A DNA stretch of 47,208 bases from Bacteroidia bacterium (GTDB lineage: Bacteria; Bacteroidota; Bacteroidia; Cytophagales; Cyclobacteriaceae). The stretch lies in NCBI GenBank assembly GCA_030432655.1, contig JAUILA010000033.1, positions 1-47,208 of the forward strand, read 5' to 3'. The notes below the pieces were generated by a model that did no database searches, had not been told where the DNA came from, and saw only the letters and a program-made list of their open reading frames with translations. The first letter of the stretch is position 1; each line of letters begins with the position of its first letter. A program made the translations under genes and the position numbers. Below are positions 35,394-43,715 of the stretch, piece after piece.

Positions 35394-36113
35394 ATGACTC
35401 AACAACAACAAACCCCAGACCACATCCGCGACCGGCGATTCTGGCTCGGAATCGGACTCCTGGTTTTCGGCGCCTTCTGGCTTCTGGATGAAATCAACAT
35501 CATCCCGAATTTTCTTACCTATTATATTCTTAACTGGAGAACAGTACTCATCGTGCTTGGCTTGTTCTTTATCGTACAACGCGAGAAAGCCGGGCTCGGA
35601 CTGGTCCTGCTCGCTATCGGATCATTTTTCTGGCTTCGGCGATTTGACCTGATCTTCTTCGACTGGGACATTTTCCTTCCCGCGGCGGTCATACTCATCG
35701 GGATCGCCCTGATCGTTAACAGAAGCGTACGCGGCCCGAATCAACGCACCTCAGACGACTCAAAAGAGGATTTTCTCGATGACTTTTCCCTGTTAGGGGG
35801 CCGGGAGCGGACGATTACATCACAATCATTCCGCGGGGGAAAAGTCACGGCACTATTCGGCGGTTCCCAGATCGATATGCGTAATGCCGAAATGGCGGAC
35901 GGCGAGCACATCATTGATGTCTTCATCATGTTCGGAGGGACTTCTCTCATCGTTCCTCCGGACTGGAACGTGCGGGTGGAAGTATTCTCCCTGCTCGGTG
36001 GTTTTGGAGATAAGCGATATTCCGCATTGAAGGTTGTTCCAAATCCGGAAAAGACCATGGTAATTAAAGGATTCGTTATGTTTGGCGGAGGAGAGATATC
36101 CTTAACCTCCTGA
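35394..36113 (+). CDS. LiaF-like membrane protein (DUF5668 plus LiaF C-terminal-type domain)
   Basis: About 239 residues from ATG 35394 (a TTG 42 bases upstream is disfavoured). Three to four hydrophobic segments (about 17-110) include RRFWLGIGLLVFGAFWLLDE and repeats of GLVLLAIGSFFWLRRF, as in DUF5668 proteins. The C-terminal half is a beta-helix-like domain with repeats FSLLGGRERTI, ALFGGSQIDMR, MFGGTSLIVP and MFGGGEISL, as in LiaF/cell-wall-active antibiotic response proteins. In Firmicutes LiaF restrains a LiaSR kinase pair. Here a LytS kinase and LytTR regulator follow within four bases, so a comparable sensing unit is plausible. Confidence 0.8.
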   Translation: MTQQQQTPDHIRDRRFWLGIGLLVFGAFWLLDEINIIPNFLTYYILNWRTVLIVLGLFFIVQREKAGLGLVLLAIGSFFWLRRFDLIFFDWDIFLPAAVILIGIALIVNRSVRGPNQRTSDDSKEDFLDDFSLLGGRERTITSQSFRGGKVTALFGGSQIDMRNAEMADGEHIIDVFIMFGGTSLIVPPDWNVRVEVFSLLGGFGDKRYSALKVVPNPEKTMVIKGFVMFGGGEISLTS

Positions 36114-36117
36114 CTTA

Positions 36118-37182
36118 ATGGAACATCCGTTAACCGGCAAAGCAATCTATCTGTACATACTGATCTGGAGCCTGGTAATATCTGTCCATGCCCTGCTCCT
36201 GCATCAGTTGTACAGCTTTGATTTTTTCGTATGTCTGACAGATGCGGGATTATATTATATACCTCTTGCCGGATTTGGCCTTTCCCTGTTTTACATAGTA
36301 AGATATTTCCGTGCTTCCAAAGGATATGCATTAAACCATATTATAGCCCATCTTTTGTCGGCGTTCTTTGTGGCGGTGGGAGTTTCGTACGTCTGGAGGC
36401 AGGTCATGCACTCGATTTATACGGATGAATCAATGCAGGCATATATTAACAGCAATTTTACCTGGCACGCTGTAAGTGGTACACTGCTCCTTATCCTTCT
36501 GCTGATGTTCTATTACCTTATGGAGAATACTTACCGGCTGCGGGAGCGTGAAAACCGGGAGAAATCGCTTGAGTCCCTGCTCAGGGATACGGAGATGGAA
36601 ATGCTGCGTTTCCAGATCAATCCGCATTTTATATTCAACAGCCTTAACTCGATCAGTGCACTGACCATGGAAGACCCGCCGAAGGCTCAGGAAATGGTGA
36701 TACGTCTTTCTGAGTTTTTCCGGAACGCGCTGGGCAAGAACCGGGAAGCCTCGCATTCATTGCGCGAAGAATTGAACCAGATCGATCTGTACCTGCAGAT
36801 TGAAAAAGTGCGTTTCGGAGACCGCCTGCTGCTCGTTAATGAAATTGAGGAGAAGTGCCTGGACTTGCTGGTCCCGGCCCTTATTCTCCAGCCAATTTAT
36901 GAGAATGCTATTAAATACGGGTTGTATGAAAATCTGGAGCCCGTAGAGATTAAAACCATCATTACATGTTCGGAAGCCGGCGTCACCATCACGGTTAGCA
37001 ATCCCTACGACTCCATGGCCCAGGTGAGGAAAGGAAGGGGAATCGGATTGAAAAATGTCCGTTCACGGCTTGAATTAATGTTCCACATTCCTGACCTTGT
37101 AACCATTGCACGAAGTAAGGACCAGTTTACAGCGGAACTTTACATACCCCAGACAACCCATGATCAGAACACTGCTGATTGA
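36118..37182 (+). CDS. LytS-type sensor histidine kinase (HisKA_2-like family)
   Basis: A 354-residue inner-membrane kinase with four hydrophobic segments (about 9-29, 45-64, 73-95, 117-136). A short coiled coil leads to the PF06580-type kinase domain: phospho-acceptor His 170 in FQINPHFIFNSLNSIS, the N-box PALILQPIYENAIKYGL, and the G-box GRGIGLKNVRSRL. It lacks a recognisable extracytoplasmic sensor domain, so it probably senses within the membrane or through the adjacent LiaF-like protein. It overlaps the response regulator gene by 23 bases. Confidence 0.88.
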   Translation: MEHPLTGKAIYLYILIWSLVISVHALLLHQLYSFDFFVCLTDAGLYYIPLAGFGLSLFYIVRYFRASKGYALNHIIAHLLSAFFVAVGVSYVWRQVMHSIYTDESMQAYINSNFTWHAVSGTLLLILLLMFYYLMENTYRLRERENREKSLESLLRDTEMEMLRFQINPHFIFNSLNSISALTMEDPPKAQEMVIRLSEFFRNALGKNREASHSLREELNQIDLYLQIEKVRFGDRLLLVNEIEEKCLDLLVPALILQPIYENAIKYGLYENLEPVEIKTIITCSEAGVTITVSNPYDSMAQVRKGRGIGLKNVRSRLELMFHIPDLVTIARSKDQFTAELYIPQTTHDQNTAD

Positions 37183-37915
37183 CGACGAAGATCTCGCACG
37201 GTCGGTCATTAAAAATTTTCTCAAAGATTACCCGGACGTAACCATTGTCGGGGAGGCGGCCAACGGATTTGATGGCCTTAAGCAGATACAGGAGAATGCT
37301 CCGGACCTGATCCTGCTGGATGTGCAGATGCCAAAACTTAACGGGTTTGAAATGCTGGAGCTGATTGATCCGGAAAACCGTCCAATGGTCATCTTTTGTA
37401 CAGCCTTTGATGAATATGCGCTCAGGGCATTTGAGCAAAATGCTGTCGACTATTTGTTGAAACCGTTTACCCGGGACAGGTTGCTCGAGGCAGTAGGAAG
37501 GGTTGTGCAGCAGCAATCTGAAAACAACGCGGAAAAGAAGGAGGCGGTAAGTAAGACAGTTAATGAATTACGTACAGCCGGCGGCCCGCTGGATCGCATT
37601 GTGGTACGACAAGGAACCCGCATTATCATAATTCCTGTGGATGAGATTGACCATATCCAGGCGGAAGATGATTATGTATCCATACATACCGGGGGAAAGA
37701 AATATCTCCGGCAAATGACCATGAAACACCTCGAAGAGGCGCTTCCGCCCGATCAGTTTGCCAGGATTCACCGGTCGCATATTGTTTCAGTCCGCATGAT
37801 TGACCGGCTGGAGGCCTATTCGAAGGATTCCTATCTTGCCGTGCTCACGAATGGCGAAAAATTGCCGGTCAGCCGCAGCGGGTATCAAACCCTGCGCGGA
37901 ATATTAGGCTTTTAG
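37160..37915 (+). CDS. LytTR-family response regulator
   Basis: About 251 residues from ATG 37160 (MIRTLLIDDEDLARSV). The receiver domain has the acidic pair DDE at 8-10, phospho-acceptor Asp 54 in LILLDVQMPKLNG, Thr in FCTAFDEYALRAF, and Lys in LLKPF. The C-terminal LytTR DNA-binding domain (about 155-251) has IIPVDEIDHIQAEDDYVSIHT and FARIHRSHIVSVRMI. Paired with the LytS kinase upstream, it should control a small set of genes. Its targets cannot be read here. Confidence 0.92.
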   Translation: MIRTLLIDDEDLARSVIKNFLKDYPDVTIVGEAANGFDGLKQIQENAPDLILLDVQMPKLNGFEMLELIDPENRPMVIFCTAFDEYALRAFEQNAVDYLLKPFTRDRLLEAVGRVVQQQSENNAEKKEAVSKTVNELRTAGGPLDRIVVRQGTRIIIIPVDEIDHIQAEDDYVSIHTGGKKYLRQMTMKHLEEALPPDQFARIHRSHIVSVRMIDRLEAYSKDSYLAVLTNGEKLPVSRSGYQTLRGILGF

Positions 37916-37926
37916 CATCGCTCATG

Positions 37927-37934
37927 TAACTTTG
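37927..37934 (+). promoter_or_regulatory. Bacteroidota -7 promoter box (TAACTTTG) of the hydroxyacid dehydrogenase gene
   Basis: TAACTTTG matches TAnnTTTG and ends four bases before the ATG, which predicts a leaderless mRNA. No -33 element was found. Without this promoter the gene would be co-transcribed with the LytTR gene 23 bases upstream. Confidence 0.4.
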
Positions 37935-37938
37935 TTTC

Positions 37939-38895
37939 ATGGGAAAGCACAAGATCGTTATACTGGACGGGCACACAACCAACCCGGATGATTTTTCATG
38001 GGAACCGCTGGAATCGTCAGGGGAAGTAACAGTTTATCCGCGAACACCAGACGACGAGGTGCTCAAACGGTGTGAAGGGGCAGACATTGTTATTACCAAC
38101 AAGATCCGGATGACCCGTGAAAAAATTGAGGCACTTCCCTCCCTGCGCTACATCGGTCTTCTGGCCACGGGTTTTGACAATGTTGACCTGGAGGCTGCTC
38201 GGGAGAATGACGTGGTCGTTACAAATATCCCTGCTTACAGCACCCCTTCCGTGGCTCAGCATGCTTTCGCGCTCCTGCTGCAACATACCAACCGGGTGGC
38301 GCTTCATGACAGAAGTGTGCATGAGGATGAATGGGTACGCAGCAAGGATTTCAGCTATTTTAAGAAGCCACTTTCAGAACTGGAAGGTAAATACTTTGGC
38401 ATACTCGGGTACGGCCAGATAGGGAAATATACGGCCAGGATTGCCCTGGCTTTCGGAATGAAACTGCTTGTTCATTCAGGACATGCCACGCACCTGGAAG
38501 AGGGGGAGCTTGTATCACTGGAAGATCTGTTTCGCCGGAGTGATGTCTTGTCCCTCCATGCCGCACTGACCAAAGACAATACCGGGCTGGTAAATAAGAA
38601 CTTGCTTTCCCTGATGAAGCCGGAGGCAATTCTCATCAATACAAGCCGCGGAGGCTTGATCAATGAGCAGGACCTGGCGGATGCACTCAATGAAGAAAAA
38701 ATCAAAGGCGCTTCGCTGGATGTCCTGAGCAAAGAACCCCCGGCTCCTGATAATCCTCTCCTGACTGCCAAAAACTGTATCATAACACCACATATTTCGT
38801 GGGTTTCGCTGGAGGCGAGGAAACGACTGATGGAGACGGCCATTGGAAATGTGGAGGCGTTTCTGGCTGGAAATCCTCGTAACGTGGTCAGCTGA
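37939..38895 (+). CDS. D-2-hydroxyacid dehydrogenase (glycerate/hydroxypyruvate reductase-like)
   Basis: A 318-residue NAD(P)-dependent enzyme. The nucleotide-binding motif is FGILGYGQIGKYTARIA. Substrate and catalytic residues lie in INTSRGGLINEQDLA (Arg), GASLDVLSKEPP (Glu) and IITPHISWVSLEAR (His). The sequence around LLATGFDNVDLEAA is typical of the glycerate dehydrogenase branch, but the exact substrate (hydroxypyruvate, glyoxylate or another 2-keto acid) is not certain. Its stop overlaps the recG stop by eight bases in the palindrome TCAGCTGA. Confidence 0.87.
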   Translation: MGKHKIVILDGHTTNPDDFSWEPLESSGEVTVYPRTPDDEVLKRCEGADIVITNKIRMTREKIEALPSLRYIGLLATGFDNVDLEAARENDVVVTNIPAYSTPSVAQHAFALLLQHTNRVALHDRSVHEDEWVRSKDFSYFKKPLSELEGKYFGILGYGQIGKYTARIALAFGMKLLVHSGHATHLEEGELVSLEDLFRRSDVLSLHAALTKDNTGLVNKNLLSLMKPEAILINTSRGGLINEQDLADALNEEKIKGASLDVLSKEPPAPDNPLLTAKNCIITPHISWVSLEARKRLMETAIGNVEAFLAGNPRNVVS

Positions 38896-40981
38896 TCCTG
38901 CTCCAGTTGACTTCTGTCTTTTTCTGTTGGTTGATTTGCCTGCGTACGTTGGTATTTTCTGACAGCTGCAGATTTGGATCATTCTCCAGTAACGCCTGAG
39001 CGGCCTGCCTGGCCAGCTGAAGAATCTTGCCATCGGTCGCCAGGTCAGCGACCAGCAGGTCCAGGACCCCGCTCTGTTGTGTACCCGTGATATCACCAGG
39101 CCCCCTCAGGCGCAGGTCAGTATCGGCGATCTCAAACCCGTTATTGGTACGGACCATGGTTTCAATCCGCGTTTTCCCGTCTTTGCTAAGTTTAAAGCTT
39201 GTCATCAGGATACAATACGACTGGTCGGCCCCCCTGCCCACACGGCCCCGGAGTTGATGCAGCTGTGCCAGCCCGAAGCGTTCGGCGTTTTCAATCACCA
39301 TGACCGAAGCATTGGGTACGTTGACACCGACCTCAATAACTGTGGTGGCCACCATTATTTGGGTTTCGCCTTTCACGAAACGCTGCATTTCAAAATCCTT
39401 TGCGTCAGGTTTCATCTTGCCATGAACGATCGACACCTGGTAATCCGGGAAGGCCCGGCAGACACTTTCATAGCCATCCATCAGATGCTTCAGGTCGAGC
39501 TTCTCGGATTCCTCAATTAACGGATATACGATATAGGCCTGTCTACCTTCCTCAATTTGCTTTTTTATGAACCCGTTTACTTTCAGGCGGTTGGAGTCGA
39601 ACCGGTGTACAGTGACGATCGGTTTCCTTCCTGCCGGCAATTCATCGATCACCGATACGTCCAGGTCGCCATACAACGTCATGGCCAGGGTTCTGGGTAT
39701 GGGCGTAGCGGTCATCACCAGGACATGCGGATAGATGTCCTCGTTCTTTTGCCAGAGCCGGGACCGTTGGGCAACCCCAAACCGGTGTTGTTCGTCAACA
39801 ATGGCCAGTCCGAGGCGTTCAAACTGCACCACATCCTCGAGCAAAGCATGCGTACCGACCAGGATGTGCAGTTCGCCGGAACGGAGCATCTCATGAATGA
39901 CCCTGCGATCACTTTTCTTTGTTGACCCGGTGAGTAAGGCAATGTTGAGGCCCATGAGCCGGGCATACTCCTTAAGTCCTTCGTAATGCTGAGTGGCAAG
40001 GATTTCAGTGGGGGCCATCATCGCTGCCTGGGTTCCGGAGCCGGCAGCAATCAGGATGCAGATAAAGGCAACGATTGTTTTTCCACTTCCGACATCTCCC
40101 TGAAGTAGCCGGTTCATCTGACGGCCCGACCGCATGTCCTGATAAATTTCCCTGATCACCCGTTTTTGCGCGTCGGTCAGCTCAAAGGGCAGGTGTTCAT
40201 TATAGAATTTAGTCAGAAGTTCTGTCTCCTGAAGCTTGATTCCTTTGAACTTATCTACCCGGGCAAGTTTGAGCATAAGCAAACGCAGCTGGACGAAAAA
40301 CAATTCTTCAAATTTCAAACGGTAGGTTGCGCGCTGCAGTTTTCGCTGATCTTCCGGAATATGGATCTGGGGCAATGCTTCCTGCTTGGACATCAGTTTA
40401 TATTCACTCATCACAGAACCAGGCAGCGATTCCCTGATATGCGGCCCGGCCATGTTCAGAAGCCGTTGAATGATCTTTCCGATCGCTTTTGAGTCCAGGT
40501 ATTTTTTCTTCAGTTTTTCCGTGGTGGAATATACGGGCTGCAGGTACCCGCCTTCCAGGGAAAACTGGCTGGCTGGTTCGAGTTCCGGGTGAGCCATGTA
40601 GAGTTTTCCATTGAATGTGCCGGGTTTTCCGAACACCACGTATTCGACTCCGGGGACGATCTTTTTTTCTATCCAGTTAACTCCGCCAAACCAGATCAAT
40701 TCGATCGAGCCGGTATCGTCGTGAAAATGGGCAACCAGGCGTTTCTTACGCCCGGCACCGATAAGTTCTTTGGAGCGGATTCTGCCTTTCAGCTGAACAT
40801 AAGGTAAAGAGGCATTTATCTCCCTGATATCGTAGAAACGGGTACGGTCTTCATAGCGGAAAGGATAGTGCTGCAAAAGGTCGCCATAGGTAAATATGAG
40901 CAGCTCCTTGTTCAGAAGTGCTGCTTTCTGGGGGCCAACCCCTTTCAGAAATTCTATTTTGGTATTAAAAAACCCCGGCAT
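38888..40981 (-). CDS. recG: ATP-dependent DNA helicase RecG
   Basis: About 697 residues from the ATG at 40981 (MPGFFNTKIEFLKGVGP); the 28 residues upstream are unlike RecG N-termini. RecG remodels stalled forks and branched DNA. The wedge/OB domain contains FLKGVGPQKAALL and the fold around LIWFGGVNW. Helicase motifs are LQGDVGSGKT (Walker A), TEILATQHYEGL, VGTHALL, DEQHRFGV (motif II), TATPIPRTLA, and the C-terminal VEVGVNVPNASVMVIENAERFGL and QLRGRVGRG. Length is normal. A promoter with a 19-base spacer lies 33 bases upstream. Confidence 0.96.
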   Translation of the reverse strand: MPGFFNTKIEFLKGVGPQKAALLNKELLIFTYGDLLQHYPFRYEDRTRFYDIREINASLPYVQLKGRIRSKELIGAGRKKRLVAHFHDDTGSIELIWFGGVNWIEKKIVPGVEYVVFGKPGTFNGKLYMAHPELEPASQFSLEGGYLQPVYSTTEKLKKKYLDSKAIGKIIQRLLNMAGPHIRESLPGSVMSEYKLMSKQEALPQIHIPEDQRKLQRATYRLKFEELFFVQLRLLMLKLARVDKFKGIKLQETELLTKFYNEHLPFELTDAQKRVIREIYQDMRSGRQMNRLLQGDVGSGKTIVAFICILIAAGSGTQAAMMAPTEILATQHYEGLKEYARLMGLNIALLTGSTKKSDRRVIHEMLRSGELHILVGTHALLEDVVQFERLGLAIVDEQHRFGVAQRSRLWQKNEDIYPHVLVMTATPIPRTLAMTLYGDLDVSVIDELPAGRKPIVTVHRFDSNRLKVNGFIKKQIEEGRQAYIVYPLIEESEKLDLKHLMDGYESVCRAFPDYQVSIVHGKMKPDAKDFEMQRFVKGETQIMVATTVIEVGVNVPNASVMVIENAERFGLAQLHQLRGRVGRGADQSYCILMTSFKLSKDGKTRIETMVRTNNGFEIADTDLRLRGPGDITGTQQSGVLDLLVADLATDGKILQLARQAAQALLENDPNLQLSENTNVRRQINQQKKTEVNWSRIS

Positions 40982-41013
40982 GGACCTGATGCTCTCTTTA
41001 ATTCTTATCCGCT

Positions 41014-41046
41014 TAAAATTAGTAATTAATGAATGTATGACAACAA
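41014..41046 (-). promoter_or_regulatory. Bacteroidota-type promoter of recG
   Basis: On the minus strand TTGTTG (41041-41046) is followed after 19 bases by TAATTTTA (41014-41021), seven of eight with TAnnTTTG. The leader to the ATG at 40981 would be about 27 bases. Confidence 0.38.
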
Positions 41047-41125
41047 TTATGAAAATCGCCCACACCCCCCGGATTATGCAAAATTTCTTATCTTAACGCA
41101 TACAGATTCAATATCAGCAAACAGC

Positions 41126-41491
41126 ATGGCCGAATTAGCGAGAGAAAAAGCAATACAGATTATAGAAGCATATTTCAATGGAGTTTATGATGGTGAGGTG
41201 GATAACGTTCCCCTTCATCCCGAGGTGACATTTCAGGGCACAATGGTGGAGAATGAAATCAAGGGAGAAGGTCAGGTACGCGCCTTTCTTGCTGACCTGG
41301 CGGCCGCCTTTGACGAAACGGATGTGGTCTTTGTAAGGGACATCATTGACGGAAATTTTGTTTGTTCCGAAGTGCAGTTAAAAATGTCAAACGGAAAGGT
41401 TGTGCACCTCTGTGACATATTTGAAATTCAGGATGAACTGATAAAAAGTGTCCGGCCCTACTTTGATCCCCGTCCAATGCTGGGTGAATAG
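41126..41491 (+). CDS. NTF2-like/SnoaL-like protein
   Basis: About 121 residues from ATG 41126 (MAELAREKAIQII); a longer in-frame start at 41033 crosses into the recG promoter and is unlikely. A single cone-shaped alpha+beta domain of the NTF2-like superfamily is indicated: EAYFNGVYDGEVDNVPLHPEVTF, GEGQVRAFLADLAAAF, then strands with NGKVVHLCDIFEIQDELI. These domains are stand-alone isomerase/cyclase folds or small-molecule binders, and function is not predictable here. It lies divergent from recG and upstream of menB. Confidence 0.72.
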   Translation: MAELAREKAIQIIEAYFNGVYDGEVDNVPLHPEVTFQGTMVENEIKGEGQVRAFLADLAAAFDETDVVFVRDIIDGNFVCSEVQLKMSNGKVVHLCDIFEIQDELIKSVRPYFDPRPMLGE

Positions 41492-41557
41492 AGACAAAAT
41501 GCGGAAATCACCACCGCTAAAAATCTAAAAAGGACTAATTTTAGGGAAAAAGAACCT

Positions 41558-42400
41558 ATGAATACTATTCCCTGGCAAACAGTCCGCGAATTCGAAGACA
41601 TCACTTACAAGAAAGCTGGCGGCGTGGCCCGCATTGCCTTCAACCGACCCGAGGTGCGTAACGCCTTCAGGCCGAAGACGGTTGGGGAATTATACCAGGC
41701 ATTTCTCGACGCGAGGGAAGATACTTCCATAGGCGTTGTACTGTTCTCTGCAGAAGGTCCCTCCCCGAAAGACGGGGTCTACTCATTTTGCAGCGGAGGG
41801 GACCAGCGCACCCGCGGACAACAGGGCTATGTCGACGATGACGGCATGCCAAGGCTTAACATTCTTGAAGTGCAGCGCCTGATCCGGTTTATGCCTAAGG
41901 TCGTTATTGCGGTTGTTCCCGGTTGGGCCGTGGGTGGCGGTCACAGCCTTCATGTGGTGTGTGACATGACCCTGGCCAGTGAAGAACATGCCATCTTTAA
42001 GCAGACAGATGCGGATGTAACCAGTTTTGACGGCGGGTATGGTTCGGCCTACCTGGCAAAAATGGTCGGACAAAAACGCGCCAGGGAAATTTTCTTTCTT
42101 GGGAGGAATTATTCTGCCCGGGAAGCTTTCGAGATGGGTATGGTGAATGCGGTGATACCTCATGAAGAACTGGAGGATACGGCCTATCAGTGGGCGCTCG
42201 AAATACTGGAAAAATCACCCACATCCATTAAAATGCTGAAATTCGCGTTCAACCTTACCGATGACGGCATGGTCGGACAGCAGGTATTTGCAGGAGAAGC
42301 CACCCGTCTTGCCTATATGACGGAAGAGGCGAAGGAAGGCCGCAATGCTTTCCTGGAAAAGCGGAAACCTGACTTCAGCAACATTAAATGGATACCCTGA
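41558..42400 (+). CDS. menB: 1,4-dihydroxy-2-naphthoyl-CoA synthase
   Basis: A 280-residue crotonase-fold enzyme that closes the naphthoquinone ring in menaquinone synthesis. Visible motifs are YSFCSGGDQRTRG, PGWAVGGGHSLHVVCDM, FKQTDADVTSFDGGYGSAYLA and GQQVFAGEATRLAYMT, plus the C-terminal KRKPDFSNIKW. The Asp in QTDADV, instead of the Gly of E. coli-type QTGPKV, places it in the bicarbonate-independent type II group, as in Mycobacterium. The other men genes are not in this window. It heads a plus-strand run with msrB and an acetyltransferase. Confidence 0.95.
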   Translation: MNTIPWQTVREFEDITYKKAGGVARIAFNRPEVRNAFRPKTVGELYQAFLDAREDTSIGVVLFSAEGPSPKDGVYSFCSGGDQRTRGQQGYVDDDGMPRLNILEVQRLIRFMPKVVIAVVPGWAVGGGHSLHVVCDMTLASEEHAIFKQTDADVTSFDGGYGSAYLAKMVGQKRAREIFFLGRNYSAREAFEMGMVNAVIPHEELEDTAYQWALEILEKSPTSIKMLKFAFNLTDDGMVGQQVFAGEATRLAYMTEEAKEGRNAFLEKRKPDFSNIKWIP

Positions 42401-42424
42401 TTATAGATTTATAAGTAGGATACT

Positions 42425-42871
42425 ATGCTGACCTGGAAAGATGTAAATGAACGTGCCCGTAATGGCAATCCTGAGCCTGACCGGCGGGTTGAAAAATCTC
42501 CGGAGGAATGGGAAGAATTACTCAGCCGCGAAGAGTTTTATGTAACAAGACTTAAAGGAACAGAACGGGCATTCAGCTCAGAAATGTGCAACCTTTTTGA
42601 ACCTGGTAAATACGCCTGTGTTTGTTGTGATACGCTCCTTTTTGACGCGGGAGAAAAATTTGAGTCCGGTTCAGGCTGGCCTTCCTTCACGCAGCCTATC
42701 GCGGGGAATGTCATTGCCTATCATGAAGACCGTTCATTCGGAATGAGCCGTATTGAGACCATTTGTAATACCTGTGATGCCCACCTGGGACATGTTTTCC
42801 CGGACGGGCCCGGACCTGGCGGACTCCGTTACTGTATGAATGCAGTGGCACTAAAAAAGCTTGAACAATGA
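42425..42871 (+). CDS. msrB: Peptide methionine-R-sulfoxide reductase
   Basis: A 148-residue MsrB that repairs Met-R-sulfoxide in proteins. The zinc-binding Cys pairs are at 65/68 (KYACVCCDTLLF) and 114/117 (ICNTCDAHLGH). The core is FESGSGWPSFTQP, with the catalytic Cys 137 in RYCMNAVAL. Two extra Cys residues, at 55 (SEMCNLFEPG) and 67, are unusual and could serve as resolving or regulatory thiols. No signal peptide, so cytoplasmic. Its stop overlaps the acetyltransferase start by ATGA. Confidence 0.94.
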   Translation: MLTWKDVNERARNGNPEPDRRVEKSPEEWEELLSREEFYVTRLKGTERAFSSEMCNLFEPGKYACVCCDTLLFDAGEKFESGSGWPSFTQPIAGNVIAYHEDRSFGMSRIETICNTCDAHLGHVFPDGPGPGGLRYCMNAVALKKLEQ

Positions 42872-43383
42872 TCCGGAATGCCCAACCCGCCGATGCTGGT
42901 ATACTTGCTTCATTTATCAATAAGGCATACCGGGGTGATTCGTCAAGATCGGGCTGGACGACTGAGGCGGATTTTCTGGACGGGACCCGCACAGATAAGG
43001 AATTGCTGCTGAGGGTCATCGAAAACCCGCAGTCCCGCATTCTCCTGTATTTTGATGAGGACCAGATCCTGGCTGGTTGTGTAGAGTTAAGAAAGGAGAA
43101 TGATCAGATGTATCTTGGTATGCTGACTGTAGACCCGGAACGGCAGGGACAAGGACTTGGCAAGATGCTGATGAAAGTGGCGGAAAGCGAAGCTGTGGAA
43201 TCAGGGTGCCAGGCCATGTATATGACCGTCATTACCAGGCGGGATAAACTGATTGCCTGGTATGAGCGCCATGGTTATGTTAATACGGGGGAGGTAAAAC
43301 CCTTTTCATTTGATGATCCGCGTTACGGGCAGCCTAAAGAACCACTTGAATTCACCGTCCTGAAAAAGCCGCTTATTTCGTAG
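42868..43383 (+). CDS. GNAT-family N-acetyltransferase
   Basis: A 171-residue acetyltransferase with the acetyl-CoA motif VDPERQGQGLGKMLMKVAE, a preceding strand MYLGMLTV, and a C-terminal YERHGYVNTGEVKPF. The N-terminus (MIRNAQPADAGILASFINKAYRG) is the usual GNAT opening. The acceptor (amine, amino acid or protein N-terminus) cannot be told. It is translationally coupled to msrB by a four-base overlap and ends just before a strong terminator. Confidence 0.85.
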   Translation: MIRNAQPADAGILASFINKAYRGDSSRSGWTTEADFLDGTRTDKELLLRVIENPQSRILLYFDEDQILAGCVELRKENDQMYLGMLTVDPERQGQGLGKMLMKVAESEAVESGCQAMYMTVITRRDKLIAWYERHGYVNTGEVKPFSFDDPRYGQPKEPLEFTVLKKPLIS

Positions 43384-43402
43384 CAGGATGTTATTAACGC
43401 AG

Positions 43403-43439
43403 AAAAACAAAAAAACCCCGGAGTCTTTCCCCGGGGTTT
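43403..43439 (-). terminator. Intrinsic terminator between the acetyltransferase and DUF6952 genes
   Basis: A nine-base stem AAACCCCGG / CCGGGGTTT (43413-43421 and 43431-43439) with a nine-base loop. On the minus strand a long T-rich run follows (43415-43403), so it primarily ends the DUF6952/thioredoxin unit. The plus side has only three T residues, giving weak termination for the acetyltransferase. Confidence 0.85.
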
Positions 43440-43460
43440 CATCAAATCAAATCACAATTA

Positions 43461-43715
43461 TTAACTGACGGCACCAACCACACGCTGCATGAACTCATTC
43501 AGTGCTTCTTTTTGTGGTTTGCCACTTTTAATTTCCTTACTTACCTCCAGTGCTCCGTAAAGGTTGGAAAGGATTTCTCCAAGTACATCCAGTTCTTCAT
43601 CCTTTATTCCTTTGGCTTCAGAGAGGTATTCAATCATTTCGATGGTTTCAACCACCCAATCTTCGTCATTATGGTCGATAAATTCGACGACATGTTTAAT
43701 TAGAGGCAACCTCAT
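43461..43715 (-). CDS. DUF6952 family protein
   Basis: An 84-residue helical, acidic protein matching the DUF6952 pattern: LIKHVVEFIDHNDEDWVVETIEM, GIKDEELDVLGEILSNLYGALEV, KPQKEALNEFMQRV. No function is known for the family. In Bacteroidota it commonly follows a small thioredoxin gene, and here the two genes overlap by 20 bases, so a shared thiol-related role is likely but unproven. Confidence 0.8.
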   Translation of the reverse strand: MRLPLIKHVVEFIDHNDEDWVVETIEMIEYLSEAKGIKDEELDVLGEILSNLYGALEVSKEIKSGKPQKEALNEFMQRVVGAVS

